Source: Neodiprion pinetum
Lineage: Eukaryota > Arthropoda > Insecta > Hymenoptera > Diprionidae
Assembly (NCBI RefSeq): GCF_021155775.2
Contig: NC_060232.1
Span: 10,762,251-10,826,250 of the forward strand
Direction of reading: 5' to 3'
DNA: 64,000 nt
Position numbers and translations under genes: made by a program. Of the stretch, positions 61,325 to 64,000 are shown piece by piece (the stretch's first letter is position 1; each line of letters starts with the position of its first letter). The notes beneath the pieces are model-generated. The model did not search any database, was not told the DNA's origin, and worked only from the letters and a program-made list of their open reading frames with translations.

Positions 61325-64000
61325 CTAAACATCAATTACACCAAACATCTTCCGGTGTATGAAATCCTCTGTTCCTTATAAATTGCACTCTTATGCCATT
61401 GATAATTTCGGCCCATCAATCACCGGTACGAGTAAAACTCGAGCTCTAACCGTGTGTGATAAGACTTCACCAGCACACCGTTGATCGCTGTAGTTTGTTG
61501 AAAATTTAGGCATCATCTTCGATAAGTATACAGGTAGACTAAGCCTGGAGCTCAACATGCTTGAGGTGATTCGCTAATCCCGTTTCGGGTGTTAATTGAA
61601 GCTGGCTTTAACCCTACATGGGATCTCACGTGGGTGGTGAATCGGTGTTAGACAACGCGTGCCAAAGTTCCCGTGAAAGCAAAGGATCGGCAAACAGATT
61701 CTATATTGTTTCAGGACGTAGCTGCTGTACGTATTCATCCACCTTCGAGTTTTGACGCGAACGGAAAGCCACAGCGCGAAGCCCTGGATCATGGGTTCGG
61801 AGAGTGCTCGAAAACCGGGAACGGCGGAGACGCCTGATGATAAATAATTAGTCGGGAATACGTGTTTCGTAAATTATATACGAATATGAGCAACCGAGGC
61901 TCGGTGACGCGGTTGGGAATGGAGAAGAGGGTTCGACCGGTGCTCAACGGCAGGGTGAGAGAAAACCCGTGTGTTTTGGGCAGAGCCGAGAGTAGCAGAG
62001 CACATCATCATTAATGAGGCTGAGCGGATCACAGACGGCGAATCCCACGCTCTCACCAGCGTCCCTGGATATTCGATTCATCCCAAACGACAGCCTAGCT
62101 GCAGTCCTGCAGTCCTGCAGCTGCATTGGCTAACAGGAAACGTTTACCATAGGCGATTTTTATTTCTTTCAAACACTCTAAATTAGCTTTGTGACAAAGT
62201 TGCTACTTGCAATTTGGAACTAATCAAATCCCCGCGAAAAAATAGGTGAAATTATTATTGCACTGACATGGTGAGTAAAATGAATTAACTTTAGACGGTA
62301 AATCTTTAATAATTTGTCTCGTGATCGACAAAATGTTCGCTGAAAAAAATTTGACTTCGCAGCTCAGACGAGAATATTTTTCCAGAAATGGTTCTACAGA
62401 TCAAAATGTGCGGTATAATTTGAGTTTGACTAAAATTAACTGATATATTCATGTGCGTCATATAAATATTCAGTAGGTCAGAAGAAAGTTATTAGTACCG
62501 TTCAGATGAGTTACTGACTTTGTTTTTGGAACCTGAGTAGTTGTGTGTAGGGTGCAAAAGATGGAACTATTCCGGCGAAGGCAACATCTATGTGAAAAGT
62601 TTATGAAAACATTTCCTTGTCTTTATTTCTAAAAGGTTTAAGTGAAATATATTATATCAAAACATCAAAATAATTCCTGTAATTGTGTGAAAAAATTTAA
62701 CCGCGACTCATAGACGACTATTCGTATAGATGAAATTCTGTGAAAGTATGTGTAAATTTATCAGCATGGTTTCTAACAGAAAAAAGAATCGTCGCTTCTA
62801 TATCGCGAATTCATTCACAATTGATGTAGAATTTTCGCATAAACTCATGAAAAGGTTTGCCAAATATTTCCTTCCGCAGCAGAAATATATTTTACTGGAT
62901 TTTTTACGCTCCGACGATTCGTGTATACGTAAATACAATTGGTCCAAATGTATGTGTATATTTTTACGTGTACGTATGTAATGTATTGGTATCGCAATAA
63001 GATGAGTGACGTGCGCAATAACAAGTGCTGCTGAGACCGCTCTTGGCGTATTTGCTTTATTGATTATTTGGTAAATTCGAATAAACACGTATGCACGAGC
63101 GCTTACGGCTGGTTATTTCTTTTAGCAGACATGTTTTTATAAGGAGTTCTTGAAAGCTCAGTCGATGCAAATTACGAAGCATGAATTGTCCGAAGAACAG
63201 TCTGCCACTGATTTATGGTGTTTTTCTTTGACGGAAAGCTTGTTTATAGTAATAGAAACTCCGATAAATATTGTTTCACTTCCATTGACGTTATTTTAGT
63301 TATGAAACATTTGACGTATATACATATGCAAAATCGGAAAAACGTACCAATCAAATAGATTCAATTATTTCTTTTTTCAAATTTGTGAACGTTTCATTTT
63401 TGTGACATGTTTTAAAACGATTCCAACTCGTAGTAAGATGGATTATTCTTAGCAATTGTTAGCGTTGGCCATGGTGTTTTAATAAACAGTAAACTTCCGA
63501 ACGAATTGTAACCTTAAAATTTCTTTCAGAATTTTCGTAAGCCTATATCAAAAGTTATATGCATGACCATTACAGTGAACACGTAATGTTTTTCAAGTTT
63601 ACAATTTTGTATTAACAGGTGTCAAGCTTATATATTTTCCTCATGACATTTGAGACTATTCTAGAAACATAAATATTGTTTTCCAGAGACAAAATTAATT
63701 TTAAATTCCTCTGAAATTAGACATGAAAAAGAAAATTACACGCATCTTTCTCAGTTGCATGTTTTTGATTCGAGAACATATTTAAATGAAGAGACAGTCT
63801 TCAATATATTTTTTCTCGGAGAGGTATTGGAACTGTTCGTAAAAACTCGTTCGTAAAAAAAAAATTTAACGAGTGAAACTTTTGTTATGTATTTTTGAAA
63901 TGTATGTCCACTGGAATGGACAACCATTCCGAAAGGATCAAATTAGGCGAACGGCTAGAAAATCCAACCTACAGGCCCGAAAAATACTGAAAATACAATT
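61325..64000. other. Intron or 5' region of the tll gene, no exon recognised
   Basis: I searched both strands for the two C4 zinc fingers (a CKVCGD...CDGCSGFFKR-like pattern) that must precede the exon at 61324 and found none. This is therefore probably a single intron of more than 2.6 kb, or contains only very short untranslated exons. A relatively GC-rich stretch occurs at about 61880-62130, with a small GCAGTCCT direct repeat at 62101-62118. Confidence 0.45.

Overview
This is eukaryotic, AT-rich insect DNA. Genes have short exons with GT-AG introns, AATAAA poly(A) signals, arthropod core-promoter motifs and MITE-type transposons. The frequent CpG would suit a hymenopteran, but that is inference. 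Most of the window is intergenic. Four protein-coding genes can be reconstructed exon by exon with consistent splice phases.

Genes: (1) 13173-14401 (+), a three-exon class A GPCR of 302 aa that departs from the class consensus at several core positions. (2) 32858-33889 (+), a five-exon OVCA2/FSH-type serine hydrolase of 225 aa, in which the position of the catalytic His carries Asp. (3) 51894-54191 (+), a five-exon TXNDC5/pretaporter-type ER protein with three CGHC thioredoxin domains and a C-terminal RDEL. (4) 61324-57678 (-), the last six coding exons of a tailless-type (NR2E) nuclear receptor, covering the end of the DNA-binding extension, a His/Pro-rich hinge and a complete ligand-binding domain. 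Its zinc-finger exons are not in the window and should lie beyond base 64000. Genes 3 and 4 converge tail to tail. The four genes look like independent loci, not a pathway. A possible minus-strand first coding exon lies at 21897-21689 in a CpG-rich patch.

The striking object is a ~15-kb inverted repeat, 35248-50254, centred near 42728. Base x pairs with base 85456-x with no net length change over more than 6 kb per arm (about 36196-42500 against 42956-49260). The arms are separated by a unique core of only ~80 bp flanked by purine-rich/pyrimidine-rich tracts. Each arm carries two direct copies of an ~870-bp unit, a 60-bp minisatellite, a GGATCA-rich minisatellite, an array of about 9.7 copies of a 115-bp repeat, and several diverged copies of a longer AT-rich/GGTGG unit. 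All four ~870-bp units carry a CRE palindrome, a TCAGTC initiator and a GGACG motif at exactly +28, which looks like a Pol II core promoter. All four point inwards, so transcripts from the two arms would converge and be self-complementary. No transposase or reverse transcriptase is visible. The long ORFs here are translated minisatellites, not genes.

Other elements are two MITEs with TA target duplications (23727-24308, and 60870-61042 inside a tll intron), a tRNA-like element inside a 10-bp perfect stem (23160-23262), and simple repeats.
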